Positions 36,656-49,490 of a stretch of 64,000 nt of DNA are shown piece after piece (position 1 is the first letter of the stretch; each line of letters begins with the position of its first letter). The translations under genes were made by a program, and so were the position numbers. The stretch is from Isoetes taiwanensis (Eukaryota > Streptophyta > Lycopodiopsida > Isoetales > Isoetaceae). Below the pieces are notes generated by a model, which was given only the letters and a program-made list of their open reading frames with translations, was not told the DNA's origin and ran no database searches. The stretch is from contig JAJEKV010000114.1 in assembly GCA_021234155.1 (NCBI GenBank), forward strand, positions 1,005,654 to 1,069,653, written 5' to 3'.

Positions 36656-37011
36656 TGTTAACCACCTAGTGGTTAACATTGTGCATGCACATGTTAGGTG
36701 CATGCACATGTTAGGTGTCAGTGGTGGCAGACTGACACTTGGCATGATTAGGTTAACATAAGTGTAGGGATTAGATTTAGTTAGATGTACGGCTCAGATT
36801 TGCGGTCTACACTATATTAGACCGGAGCCTCTTCAGATGTACTGAGGTTTATCTCATATTTGGAGAGCCTCATTTAGCCACGTTCCCCTTCATTCTTTGT
36901 ACATATTTCTTTGTCTTGTTCTTGTTTTGTGATCATGAGCATGGCAGCTTTGTAGCATCCGGCAGTCATGGACTGCTGCTGCAGGGTGTATGCCAAGAAC
37001 TCAAACTAACA
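36656..37011 (+). repeat. 5' LTR of the young element
   Basis: 356 bp. It opens with the palindrome TTAACCACCTAGTGGTTAA and includes two GCATGCACATGTTAGGT units. It is followed after one base by the primer-binding site. Confidence 0.92.
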
Positions 37012-39291
37012 CTGGCGCCGTTATGCCGGGTTCGCTCGTGATCACTTGCTTCAGCCTTGCTGTTTTGCTGTTGTTCTTGCTGCTCTCATCATCATCAGTT
37101 CTTGAATACTTCTTGTACACTACTCTCAACCCTTCAATCCCTTTATTTGGCCCAACCAGTTGTTGAAATGGTCCGGCTGGAGGCCCCTTTGTTAAATCCT
37201 TTCGTTTGCAATTACTCAGTTATGAAAGAGTTTTCAAACCTCTGTTTTTTCTGGTGCAGCAAGCGCAGTTCTACAGCAAGCGCAGTTCTGGAGTGGTGAC
37301 AGCACTCCTCTTTTTGCAAAAAAAACAAAAAAGCTTATCAGAAAAACCTCTTGATTCGTTTTATTATCTTCTATTATGGCAAAATTGTGCCCTCTGTTTG
37401 TTTCTGCACAGCAAAAAGCTTTTCTATTTTTCACGTTTTTTTGCGTATCAGCAAGATGGGAAGAGGCCCAAACGGCTCTTCTTGTCTTTTCGCATCATTT
37501 TTGGGCGAGTTGAGCTCTGTTTTCTCAGAGTTCTTTCCAGACTTCATCTATAGGACCGATATTTGTTCTTTATTGGCATATTTTCCAGTGGCAAAACTCG
37601 TTTTGACAGCATCCTGTTATTCATGGTGGATAAAGCTCTATTTTTACCACACAAGCTGTGATGGGAAGGCCTTTCTTCAAGTATTCGGGCTCAAATTTGT
37701 CTCACTTCTTCTTCAATTTTTTAAGAGGGCCAGCTCTATGGCTAGCCCCCATCTCTCATTCATGAGCAAATGGGCAACAGTCCTCTGGTGCTTGTATCTA
37801 TCCTGCATCACCCACTGTGTTAGTATATTGCATATCAATCTTCAGCATATTTGGAACAGTTAATCTCCAGCAAAGCACTCATATTCGTGCCTTAATACAG
37901 TCGAGATCTGCATGCAATCAAGGACAAATCATGGCTACCGCTTCAATGCATTCTGTTCTAGCAAATCTGGCAAGTTCCTATCTATGGCAGCTCAAGTTTC
38001 GGCACCACCTCAGGGCTTCTATCAGACCACCCGAAATCTATGGTGGCCTAGCTCTATTGCAGCTCTGCTCTGTTTTTCAAAAAAAAAAAAATGCCAGACA
38101 TCTTACAAGCAATAGAAGCAGATTCAGGGGCAGCGTTACATATTTTACCTATCCCAGCTGTGCATCACAAGATTCCAAGCTATTCCAGCTTTATCCCAAA
38201 TCGTGCTCTGTATCCAAGCTAACACAGAAACATCTTTATGGGCTACATACTGTTATTTAATTTCCAGAGGGCCAGCCCTTTTTGGCCAGGCCCCATCCTC
38301 TGCTAAGCCTAAACAGCCATGCCAATTCCCGTATCATCTGCTATCCGGAAGCATCTGTCAACACAAGAAAGGTTATCAACGAAAGAGCACATTTTAGACA
38401 GATTCTGGCCCAAGTCTTCATATTCAGTGTTCAAAGCAACCTTGACGCCGATTTGCCAGCATTGAAGCCTCTCTTCCTCAGTTTAGAATGCCGAAATCAC
38501 GCTGCCATAACCTCTTCTGGCTCCAAACTTTCTTCTTCACCGTTTCTTTATCAGGCCAATCCGGCTGCCAGCTTGCCAATTCCATCCAGATCCGGATCAT
38601 AGGCCGAGATTCTGACCGCTTCTTGCAATAGAGGAATGCAGCACTGCCATAGCCGGCCGTTTGTACAGGTTCATACCCTATTTTGATCCTCACGCTCTCA
38701 CGCTCTGTTTTGAGACACATGGGCCACGGTGAGACAATTGCAATTTTTATGGCCACGCGACGCCCACGCCCACGCCCACGGTCCACGCCACGGGCACGAT
38801 ACTGGTTGATAACCTCCCACGGCCACGGCCACGCTCTTCATGCTCATTTGGTTATGGCCCACGCCCACGCTACTATCAGAGGATCCACGCTCATGCTCAC
38901 GCACGGCCACGCAAAAAAAAAAAAAAAAAAAAAGAAAAAAAGAGGAGGGCTGATCACGGGGTCTGCATTCTAGTGTTTATTCTTTATGGCCCCCATAGCC
39001 CATAGTCCTATTGCTTTGAAGTGGGATTTTTTGTTATTGTTTGACTTACCCATATGAAGGGTAAGTTATTATATCTTTTAGCCCACTTACTTATGGCCCA
39101 TCAACATCGACATTATTTGGGACCTCAATTTCGACATCACGCGCTCACGCTCATCTTTCGGCAACACAACAAACCATTACCAATACCATCCTTTCTGTCC
39201 CTAAAATTTTTGGCACCATGTTGTAATTGTCAGACTTGTCTTATAAAAGTCTGTACATATTTTTGTGCTAAAAATTTTTAGGGGGAGGCAG
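37012..39291 (+). other. Interior of the young LTR element, no recognisable genes
   Basis: No gag, protease, RT or integrase motif in any frame. 38750-38915 is a C-rich minisatellite of CCACGCCCACGC-type units, with a second one at 39430-39560. Open frames such as 37351-37863 lack protein family signals. Confidence 0.6.
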
Positions 39292-39420
39292 TGTTAACCA
39301 CCTAGTGGTTAACATTGTGCATGCACATGTTAGGTGTCAGTGGTGGCAGACTGACACTTGGCATGCTTAGGTTAACTTAAGTGTATGGCTTAGATTAGTT
39401 AGATATACGGCTCAGATTCA
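39292..39420 (+). repeat. Internal partial LTR copy within the young element
   Basis: Repeats the first ~125 bp of the LTR, with substitutions, directly after a second polypurine tract (TTTTTAGGGGGAGGCAG). The ~300 bp before it also resemble the ~300 bp before the true 3' LTR (GGCACCATGTTGTAATTGTC). The interior 3' region is therefore duplicated in tandem. Confidence 0.85.
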
Positions 39421-39914
39421 CGGCCCATCTCCACGGCCAACCCACGCTTTGTCACGCCACAGCCACGCTCGTCACGCTTTTTGTTCCTCTGATCACGCAC
39501 ACCCACGCTCGTCACGCCCATGCTCACGTCCCACGCTGCTGCGACAAAAAAAGTTCACGCTCCCCTATGGCTGATCACGGGGCACGCTTTTATGGTGCTT
39601 ACCTTTTTAAGCCCCCTATAATACTTGTTTTTAAGTAAAATTTTGGGCATTGTTTGTTCAAATGGACTTCTCCATGATATAAGGGGATAGTCTTCATGTT
39701 TTTCTTGCCCCAGTTCCTATGATCCAGGTTCTGCATCGACATTCCTTCGGATCCTAGTCATCAATGCCTTCATGAAGATCTTTCGGCGACACAACAAACC
39801 ATTACCATTACTATCATTTTTACCCCTACTTTTTGGCACCATGTTGTAATTGTCAGACTTGTCTTATAAAAGTCTGTACATGTTTTCGTGCTAAAAACTT
39901 TTAGGGGGAGGCAG

Positions 39915-40270
39915 TGTTAACCACCTAGTGGTTAACATTGTGCATGCACATGTTAGGTGCATGCACATGTTAGGTGTCAGTGGTGGCAGACTGACACTTG
40001 GCATGATTAGGTTAACATAAGTGTAGGGATTAGATTTAGTTAGATGTACGGCTCAGATTTGCGGTCTACACTATATTAGACCGGAGCCTCTTCAGATGTA
40101 CTGAGGTTTATCTCATATTTGGAGAGCCTCATTTAGCCACGTTCCCCTTCATTCTTTGTACATATTTCTTTGTCTTGTTCTTGTTTTGTGATCATGAGCA
40201 TGGCAGCTTTGTAGCATCCGGCAGTCATGGACTGCTGCTGCAGGGTGTATGCCAAGAACTCAAACTAACA
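39915..40270 (+). repeat. 3' LTR of the young element
   Basis: 356 bp, apparently identical to 36656-37011, followed by the GTGAT target duplication. Confidence 0.92.
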
Positions 40271-40275
40271 GTGAT

Positions 40276-40436
40276 GATGATATTGTTGATGCGTTTATAC
40301 ATGTATGCTATGGTATAGTCATCCTTCGAGGTGATTCTGTTCACATTTGATATCATGTGCTTATGTTTACTCACGCTTTCGTAGCTAGGACAGTCCCGAG
40401 GGAAGACGGGACAAATGACCCATCCATTCTTCCTCA
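40276..40436 (+). mobile_element. Old gypsy LTR, right part (truncated)
   Basis: Continues the LTR from 36655 and aligns with 54995-55130 of the H3-element LTR (CATCCTTCG, TGTTTACTCACGCTTTCGTA, GGGACAAATGACCC). It stops short of the expected TCACA edge. Confidence 0.7.
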
Positions 40437-40689
40437 TCGATCCATTGCCAAAGGATTGGTGTCAGGTGGATAGTAGCAAGAGGGATAAGTGATGATGAGC
40501 TGAAATTATATGGCAGTAAGAGGGATTCTAAGGATCGGTAGTGACTAAATCTGGTAGGCAATTTCTCAGCCTGTGTAGCAGCACAAATCTCATGATCTGT
40601 AATGGATTATGTAGGTTCCCAGACACTTTAAAGAATACATGCAGAGCTAAAAGCACAGTGGACTAGCAAGGATATTAGATTTTGTAGTC

Positions 40690-42850
40690 AGTGATGAAGA
40701 GCTTGAATCAGATCACAGTCGATTGTCCTTTAGTCTACGGATCAACCATCCAAGGGTTGTTTCCCCCATTGCGCAGATGCCTTATGTGTTAAGGCCATTG
40801 TTACATGCCAACTATCAAGCCTGTGTTGAATTGAAAGTATCTTGCTTGCATTGGGATGGGGATTTGGCCATTATAAGTAAGCAATTACACACGGTGTTGG
40901 AAGAGGCAACACAAGAAACTTTCACATCTCACAGAGTTAGGAAGGGATTACCATGCAAATCTTGGTTTGACCAGGAATGCCATGAGGCAAAATTCAGACG
41001 GAAGAAAAAGTGGTTTAAGTGATAAAGACTTATTTAAGCATCAATATAAGCGTATTGTGGGTTTAAGAAGCGACAGTTCAATAAAAGTCGGCAACAACTC
41101 TTATGCCTGCGATATTTTGATGAGCCAAAGCTCTTTGGTCAGAACTGGTCATTACAGAAGAGGAGGTGGCAGAGAGCATAATTTATTTGGCTAATGGTAA
41201 AGCACATGATATTTTTGGATTAAGCGCAGAGCATCTAAAATGCGTAGGTACTTGTATTTATCCTTTAGTTGCAAAAATATTTACAATGGCTATGAGACAT
41301 GGGTTTCCACTTGATTGGTGTCAGAACAGGATGCCATATATAAAAGTGGGGCGAGGCATGATGCAAACAATTAGCGAACCATTATAGTATTGCCACTATC
41401 TTAGAAAAAAAAGATAAGTATTTGGGCAGAGCACAATCAAAAGCGTGCAAAGTCAAAAGCAGGTTTTAGAGCAGGAAGGGCTACTTTAGACCATCTATTA
41501 GTGTTAAAAACTATATTTGACATGGTTAAAGGTACTAAAACACTAGTTTACATGGCATTTGTAGAATTTAAGAAAGCATCTGATAAGGGGCCACGTCACC
41601 AATAGTGGGAAAGGTTGGATAAGTTGAAGGTGCCCAAGGAGCTTAGAGATGCAGTTCGAGTTCTGTATGAAAAAGTGCTTGTGCAATTATCTTTACATTT
41701 TTCATTGGATATCCAAGACCATGTTGAAAATAATCTTGGGGTGAAACGGGGATGTCTGCTATCCCCCACATTGTTTGGACTTTTTATTGATGGTTTAGAG
41801 GATTGGTTGCTTAACACTAGATTTGTTCCGGGGACCACCAGAAATGGTCCACCATACCCCCTGCCACTTAAACCCATATATCTCACAAAAGAAATTTTAA
41901 TTTTAAAATATACCACCACTATTTGAGTCTTCACTTGATTCTTAACGATCTGTGAGAAGTTTATGACTACTGGATTCATCTTTATATTGGTATGATTGTT
42001 CAAACTTTGGAGAATTTGGCAGTTTTTACATCACTCTAGAACTGCATTCTTCAATTTTCTATCATAAAATTGTCTAAGCCTTGCTAAATATAAAATTAAT
42101 AGATATATTATAATAAAACATATTGATTTGCATGTTTCCATGTTTAGCTGCAATCATTTTATATCAATTGAAGTCGCCAAACCCTATTTTGCTTAAAAAT
42201 GCTGCCCGAGGTTCAAGAATTATTTCTCGCTTACTATTACAAGTTTTGGCTTAATTTTTGTGACAATGAGTCCTTAACTAGACAAGCTATAGTTCAAGGA
42301 ATTTTCTATATGTTTATATGTCAATCTTTTTAATTTGGGATTATCCGGTATGGCCAAAAACGTTTTTGGAATTTTTTTACGATTGATTTTCTAAGGTTTT
42401 CAAAGTTTTAGCTGTCGGAAAAAGTTTCTGACACTCCAAAAATCGTGAAATATTTTGTGCTTTGGGGTTTTTGTAGATAGAAATGCATAAAATGGGCAGG
42501 AGAGGTGGTGCCAGATTCGGCATGCATGCCACGATTGGTCAAGAGCTCGGCATCTTATGAATCGGGCAAATGAATGTCTTCTCTGCGGCATGTCTGCGAT
42601 TGTTGCTTAGATCATCAGGGTTTCCATGGTATTCCGACCAAGTAGTGGCATCTGCATGCACTGCAGAAGACGATTCATGCACTGCATAAACGAGTTAGGG
42701 CTTAAGGCTGAACTACGAGGAAGGAAGACCGTTGCTTATATTCAAAGTTTATTATCCCCGCCAAGTCCCAAATTATGGAAATCAAAAATCCTTGGCGGGT
42801 TTTGTTTGTATATAGTCGTTTGTAGTTTCATAGTTTAGATTTTGTGAAAG
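40690..42850 (+). mobile_element. LINE fragment, plus strand, interrupted
   Basis: The post-endonuclease linker (SWFDQECHEAKFRRKKKW), RT region (GLSAEHLKCVGTCIYPLVAK; GVKRGCLLSPTLFGLFIDGL) and a C-terminal scrap near 42510-42830 are collinear. Stops and frameshifts are frequent. Sequence at about 41833-42480 has no LINE character and separates the RT from the C-terminal scrap, so another element has inserted or replaced that part. It is diverged from the 16.8-kb LINE. Confidence 0.7.
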
Positions 42851-45800
42851 TTTCATAGATTATTTTGATCTTATCTCCTATTGTTTTGTATATGTAAATG
42901 CCTGTAATAGACCTGTATGATTGCACATCATCTTTTGTTGAAGCAGGAAAGCCAAATCATGAGCATGTTTGTTCTATTTGAATCAAGTTTTCTATGGCTG
43001 TCTCATTCTATTTTGACCATTTAACATTCACGGGGCATTCATAAATCGCCATATCTGAAACCATATAGCTTACAAACCATATAGCTTACAGCTTTCTAAT
43101 CCTCATTGGATGTTTGAGCAAGATGTTGGACCTATTTGTATGTGCAGATGCCTATTTTGGATCCTTATGGTTGTTGCAACAGGTTGTATTCAGGGAGGAT
43201 AATCAAATCACAAGGCACAGGTATACTTTCATTTGCAGATCTTCAGTATTGATAGCATGATAATACATAGACTAAGAGTTTTATTTCGTATGTTTTCTCT
43301 GACAAGTCTTAGATGTGGCAATTGCAAACCATTAATGCCTCATTTCACGATATATTTACATGATATAGCAAAGATAGTTAATATATCAAACGTTATACAT
43401 GACATAGCACCACAGGGCATACATGAACAACAGTTTATTGAGAATGTGGTTTCACACTTTTTGGGCAAGACTAACATTATTATTGTCAAGATACAGTCCT
43501 GAAGCAAATTGCCAAGCTTTCTTCTAAACAATCTAGAATGACGTGCCCATGCATAGTTAAAAGCTCAGAGATGAATCGATAGAAGAAGCTTGATGTAATG
43601 ATTGTGCATATATTTGAACAGGTTTGCCAACTTTCCATAGTTATTGATCATTGCTTTGTTGAAGGTTACACATTATCTACCTACAAGTCGCATGCGTATC
43701 ATGTCTTATATCGGCTTTTCATTTTTGTTGAGAATCTATTCAAATTGTATCACAAATACCTTTTGTTTTACGTTGACTTTGCGGGTTGTATGCATAAGGA
43801 GCATTTGCCTTGCTGAGCTAATTTTGTAAGTTCTCAATGCCATTAAAGATGGGGCTGCAAATTCATGTGAGTTTCCAAGAGATTTATATCAATGCTAGCT
43901 TTGACAAAGTCAAATGTTTAAGAAGTGCTCTTCATTTGGATCCATCTTACTTTCCTTTTGAATTTTCAAAGCAAACTTTTTGTCAAAACTACAGCTTTCA
44001 CTCTCCCAAGGCCTCATGAAGGGCGTTATTCAGTGAATACTCAAGATTTGGACATAGTTCAGTCTCTGATGCTAAGGGTAAGCCTCTTGATTTCTGTGTT
44101 GGAGAGGCAGATCGCATAAAAAGGAAATTTGTAATGTAAATTTGCATGCCTTTCCTCAAGATTTATCTTCCCCTGCTTTTGCTATGCATTTAAACACATA
44201 CAACACATGTATCCATCCCTTCTACAGTAGCTTATCTGCTAGATAGAACACATGTATCCGTCACTTCTAGGCCAGCTTCTATCAGTTAGGAAGGAATATT
44301 TTCATTTGAACAGCATTATCAAGTCCTAAAAAGTCATGTACTTCCAAGTTCTAAATGTGGCTCTTTTGTTTTTAAGACACGGCAGATTGCTTAGCAGTTG
44401 CAGCAGAGTATAGGACCATGTTGGTGAACAGTGTAGTTTTGTCAAGATCTGTTTCGCCCTGCTTTTGCCATGCATTTACTCACCATTTGTTAAGTTTCTA
44501 GCATTACTTTCACTTTCCTTCGGAGAGGATAAGCATCTATTCAATCTTCACAAAGGTGAGCATCAAGAAACACATGTATACGTCCCTTCTAGGCCTGCTT
44601 CTATCAGTTAGGAACATTTTCAATTGAACATCATTATCAAGTCCTAAAAAGTTAATGTACTTTCAAGTTCTAAATGTGGTTCTTTTGTTTTTAAGACTTG
44701 GTAGATTGCTTAGCAGTTGCAGGCCTTTTGATGATTTCGTTGCATTCTGTCAGAATACATTCTCATTTAACTAATTTGCAATTTGCAATTGTAATTCTTG
44801 ATTGAAAATATGATGTTTTCTCTTTGTAGACTGGAGAAAGAACGAAATTACTGATGTTTGTGCCATCATGAACCCATGGTGCTCCTTGCTGATCTTATCA
44901 GGTAACAACATGTCAATGATGGAATTGTGGACGCTTGATGTCTATGGACATATACATAATTGCTCCTTGGGTTATTTATCGCCGCTCGCCGCCCGTTTAG
45001 TCACTACAAAGTGGAAGTAAGCTGTGATGGAACTAGATATTGTAAATCAATACATGTGAATCATGATAACTGCCATAAATTTAGTTCCCATTGTAATTCT
45101 GATATTTGAATGATAAAATTGATAACTGCCATAAGTTTAGTTCCCATTGCAATCCTGATAATTGAAGGATAAAATTGCTATGTAAATTATGCCATCAAGA
45201 TTTCTGTCTATCTTGCATTTTGTCCTATGTCGAAGAGGCCATGCTGAACCCAAGCTTGAGATCTTCTTCCAGAAATTTAAAAATTGATAGGCTGTATCAT
45301 GGGGTCTTTGGCTTCATTTCCTTTGATGTGCTTAATTTCTTCAATCTCATTCTGCTTTCATTGACATCATTTTGTAAGCTGCAGAGGGATTTATAAGGAA
45401 CACGTGTGTTCGTCCAGACTCCAGGTGTTTCCCAACATCTTCTCACTAGGTGCGATTTAGATCTAGCTAATCAAATTAAGATGATGGATATATTACTGTG
45501 TGCACTTAAATCTCTCTTAATGAAATCCTTTTCCACGTAGTCATGTGTCTTCAGAATGCTGGCTAATTCCTATGGGACAAATAGATGAAGTGACTTTTAT
45601 ATCCTCTATGCCATTCTTTATGTGAGTTGATAATCATGCCAGTTGTCAAAATTTTATATATCATGCAATAATGATGCATTGCTTGAATGTACTGCTTTGA
45701 CATTCCTAAGCCTCTTTTCTTTTCAAGCATATTTGCTCAGCTTCTAATGCAGGGCATCTCAGTTCATCGAAGCAGTTTATATCACTTGAATCTATCTGAG

Positions 45801-46432
45801 GGATTTAAATGTTGGGACGCGTTTACCTGAGTCAATTTCAAGAAGGCACCTGAAGATTCAATTCCAAACAGGCATCTGAAGATATCCTTTCCGTTGCAAA
45901 TTTGACTCAGAGAAGTTGTAGTGCTGACAGTTCCATCCAAATCTGAAGAATGTCAAGGCATAAAAATTCATTGTGGTAAGGTTCTAGCCCTGCACATTAA
46001 GCTTAGAGCAATAAAGAAAAATTGTGGGTTTATGGATCATGCATGTGCTCTGAATTTTCTCTCCCATTTGATAGTAGTTTGCTCTCTTGATTGACGATTT
46101 GTTATAGGTGCACACAAAATCCAAAGAAAGACGAGCCTTCCAGGAAGGTTAATTGTTGGAGTCTCTTACAGACTAATAGCACGATAGCCATTTAAGATAT
46201 AGCAATGCTTGACTCGAAGATGACAAGTAGAAGTTTGCAAAAGCATAGATATTGTATATGTTTCGGATGTATGCTCAATTTGATGTCTATTACAAGTTGT
46301 AGTTATATAGGAGGATATGACACGTTTGATATTGAAATATGAAAATGACCTATATATTTCTAAATATGCAATAAATAGCTTTATCATTTTTCTAAGATCT
46401 TGGTAGGCAAATGAGGCCGGACGTAACAAGAT
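42851..46432. other. Long stretch without a defensible gene
   Basis: Plus-strand scraps look faintly coding. 43300-43500 has RCGNCKPLMPHF, a CxxC that recalls thioredoxin-fold proteins. 45175-45260 has LCKLCHQDFCLSC. Neither is backed by a full domain. Two similar ~100-bp segments occur near 44150-44350 and 44460-44700 (CCTTCTAGGCCTGCTTCTATCAG-like). Confidence 0.3.
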
Positions 46433-46932
46433 TAATGGCTATGGTAACGCTTTATAATTGCCCTTTACTTACGAAGTTTGGACCTAGCGAAATTAAAGGC
46501 CATGATAACAAATTTATTTATAGATTGAAGGAATGTATACAACACACAATATCTCTCGAAGTAAATGGGAATTCCAGTAGTCTATAATGTAATTATGCTT
46601 GGCATTGTTGGAATACTTATATTCAAGAACCCTATCCCAGTAGTGCCATATGCATATCTACCTTCGACATAATAGAAACCATCTTCTCTCTTTGATATAA
46701 AGCAACCAACCATATTACACCAAATAAATCCTATACGCAATAAGCACAACATAGGGCATCTTCGGCAAAATGAATCCTTGAGTAACTATTACACCTTTGT
46801 TTTATTCTCATCTACAAATATTGTTTTCATGCATGCTACACCTTCATTTTGGAGCCATGTTCTTGCATAATAGAGCTGATGTTGAGAATGATGGCCAACA
46901 ATCAAACAACCACCCTGTCAAATTGTACTAAA

Positions 46933-46960
46933 GCCCGGCAACGCCGGGCACCATAACTAG
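46933..46960 (+). mobile_element. 3' terminus of a non-autonomous Helitron
   Basis: A GC-rich hairpin (GCCCGGC, AAC, GCCGGGC) is followed 7 bases later by CTAG at 46957-46960 and then a host T. This is the classic Helitron end. The body lies upstream. The 5' TC end was not identified. Confidence 0.75.
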
Positions 46961-48179
46961 TTATATATTAGTTCTCGTTATTAACTAAAGAAATTATTGT
47001 ACAAAATTCAAATAAAAATAAAGGTTAAAGTGCTCCAATAAACCCCATCTATAAGTCTCATAAGGATAGTAAATGATGCATTCTAATTAACTCTATATGG
47101 AAATTTACTTTATCAGCATAAATATAGTGTAACCAGGGTATAACCATGCATTATCTAGATCTAAACAAGATCTAATATAACAGGATGAACACAAAGAAAG
47201 GTTCCAAAGTGTGCTGATTATAGCCTTATAGGTCTAAAACTCAACAATGATGTAGGTAGTGATGGTTATTGATGAATGGAGGACAATATCACGAAGTTTA
47301 GTCATGACTATAAATAAATAGATCAAAAGACTTTCCGTACCTGTTTTTCTAATTCATCTAAATATTAACTTATTGCACTATATTTCTCCCACAACCTTTT
47401 AAATGGCATAATATATGATAAAAAGGGATATTGAGGTGCTTGGTGTGGTCTTATTAGAAAAAAAAATGAAGAAATCTACGTACTTTCCACTATTATAAAG
47501 TTAGCCAATGTATAGCTGCTTCAAAGTGTTGTAGTCTAAGTAGAACCATAGTACATGTAGATCAACTTTTATGATAGACTATAATTTTTGTAAATTTGAA
47601 CCTTTGTTGGCAATATATATCTCAAATTTCATGTTAGAATAATATATTATATACAAGATTTGAATATAAATAAGCATGTACTATTTATAGGTTCAGGATT
47701 AAACCAATTGGATTGAGAAAATTTCTCTATTTATTTGCGTTGGCTCTATTCATTTTATCCCATACAATGATATTATGATTTCTCATCGTTTATAAGATAA
47801 TCTTTGAAATGTGTAAGTGGACTTTCTCATACATTCAAAGTAGCCCTTAACTACTTAATGTTTGTGCTTCGATATCATCTTTTAGATAGACAATCCTCCC
47901 TAATCAACTAATGTTATCATATATAACGTGGTATAAACTATATTCTAAAGAATTGATTAAGATGGTGATGTTCTTGATAAGAGGAGCTAATGGAATACTA
48001 ATATCCTAAAATTCAGCTTGCGATCGACTAAGGTAAAGAAGTTATTGATTTAAAATGAACCTATGGACCAGTAATGGTCTTAGATACAAAAACCTTTATT
48101 GATTTATCATGATCGTGCCTTTTGCTTTTTTTCTTTACTTGTTTTTTCATTGGTTTCATAACTATACAAGCATTCATAT
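46961..48179. other. AT-rich non-coding stretch
   Basis: No coding exon or clear repeat seen on either strand. Confidence 0.4.
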
Positions 48180-48830
48180 ATGACTTTTTCAATGACATAT
48201 GTTGCTAACTGTATAAGGCCTGACATTGCCTTTGCAGTAAATCTTCTTAGCGGATATAATCATAATCCTGGAAGAGCACACTCGGTTGCAGCAAAGAGGA
48301 TCTTAAGATATTTAAATGGTACAATGTGTTTTGGCATTATGTATAAGACATGTAATTTGAATTTAAATATTGTGATGCTGACTGGGGAGGGGATCTGGAC
48401 CAAAGGAGATCCACATCAGGGTATATAATAATTCTGGGAGGTGCACCAGTTGCTGGAAAGTGTAAAAAACAAGGTAGCATTGCATTATCAAGTGCAGAAA
48501 TAGAATACAATTCTGCTTCATTGGCAACAAAGGAGATTCTGTGGGAGATAAGACTTATAAATGAGCTTGGATTAATCAGACAAATCTTATTGTGATGTAT
48601 TGTGATAGCACTAACTGCATAGCTATGTCAAAAAATCCAATATTACACGAAAGATCAAAGCATATAGAAATGGAGGTTCATTTTATAAGAGATGTAGTTG
48701 AAAAAAATCTTTTACATTTGACATATATCAGTACAAAGAAGCAATATCTGATATATTAACTAAGGTATTGCCAGTGAGGAGATTTGAAGAGCTAAGAAAT
48801 ATGTTGAAATGTTGCAATCGGAGAATATTA
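48180..48830 (+). pseudogene. Ty1/copia RNase H remnant
   Basis: Copia RNase H motifs in order: YVANCIRPDIAFAVNLLS, AAKRILRYLNGTM, GGAPVAGKCKKQGSIALSS, AEIEYNSASLATKEILW. A decayed end (SKHIEME-like and ADILTK-like codons) runs to about 48800. Frames change near 48430 and stops follow. No LTR was recognised around it. Confidence 0.8.
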
Positions 48831-49053
48831 CATGAAGGGGAGAATGAAGAACGTTGATCATGTAATATTGCGATAGCTAGACAGTGACAGAAAGTACAAG
48901 ACTGCATTTGGTTTTGATACACGGAATACATATTGAAGATGGAGCAAACACACAATCGATTATAGGTTAAAGGGGAGATACTTTGAGCAATGTTTAATTA
49001 AGTTAGAGACCTACGTCATAACTACCAACACATAACCAACCAACACATAACTA

Positions 49054-49490
49054 CCAACACATAACTACCATTCACATTAATAAACACAACCATTGGATCC
49101 AACACATTTAAATTAAAATCCCCCTTAAACCCCCTTTGGTTTGGGTGCATATTCACACGGGGTGACTCCGCACCGAGTCGTTGGATAGGCATATTCATCC
49201 CTTATTCCTCAATCTACACCGTACGTAAAGTTCCTCGTTTTTGGGGTATGCAAGTACAAAATTTGCTATACTGTATAACAAGATTCACAAAATACTATAA
49301 GATTTCAAGCGGAATACTATATGGTGTTGATTTCATACGTGCAAAATACAATTATGAGGGCTCTCACTGCCCTACGTCACCCCCTGTGTGAATATGCACC
49401 AAAACCAAAGGGGGTTTAAGGGGGATTTTAATTTAAATGTGTTGGATCCAATGGTTGTGTTTATTAATGTGAATGGTAGTTATGTGTTGG
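49054..49490. mobile_element. 437-bp foldback MITE
   Basis: Left end CCAACACATAACTACCATTC and right end are reverse complements. The inverted repeat continues for roughly 110 bp (through CATTGGATCCAACACATTTA and the CCCCCTTTGG block) with few mismatches. The middle is unique and non-coding. A short CCAACACATAACTA minisatellite lies immediately to the left. Confidence 0.85.

Larger units (their letters stand above)
36656..40270 (+). mobile_element. Young non-autonomous LTR retrotransposon (LARD/TRIM type)
   Basis: LTRs 36656-37011 and 39915-40270 are both 356 bp, start TGTTAACC and end TAACA. I see no differences between them. GTGAT flanks both sides (36651-36655 and 40271-40275) as target duplication. 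The primer site TGGCGCCGTTATGCCGGG at 37013 resembles the tRNA-Asp-type site of some plant gypsy elements. A polypurine tract (TTTTAGGGGGAGGCAG) precedes the 3' LTR. The 2.9-kb interior has no recognisable gag or pol, so movement must rely on another element's enzymes. Identical LTRs imply a very recent insertion. Confidence 0.9.

Noticed and set aside
37351-37863. 170-codon frame in the young LTR element as a gene
   Set aside because: No gag or pol motif and no protein-family signal; the element interior appears non-coding.
43300-43500. CxxC segment as a thioredoxin/PDI gene
   Set aside because: Only one short motif fits (CGNC instead of CGHC); no fold-wide match or splice context.
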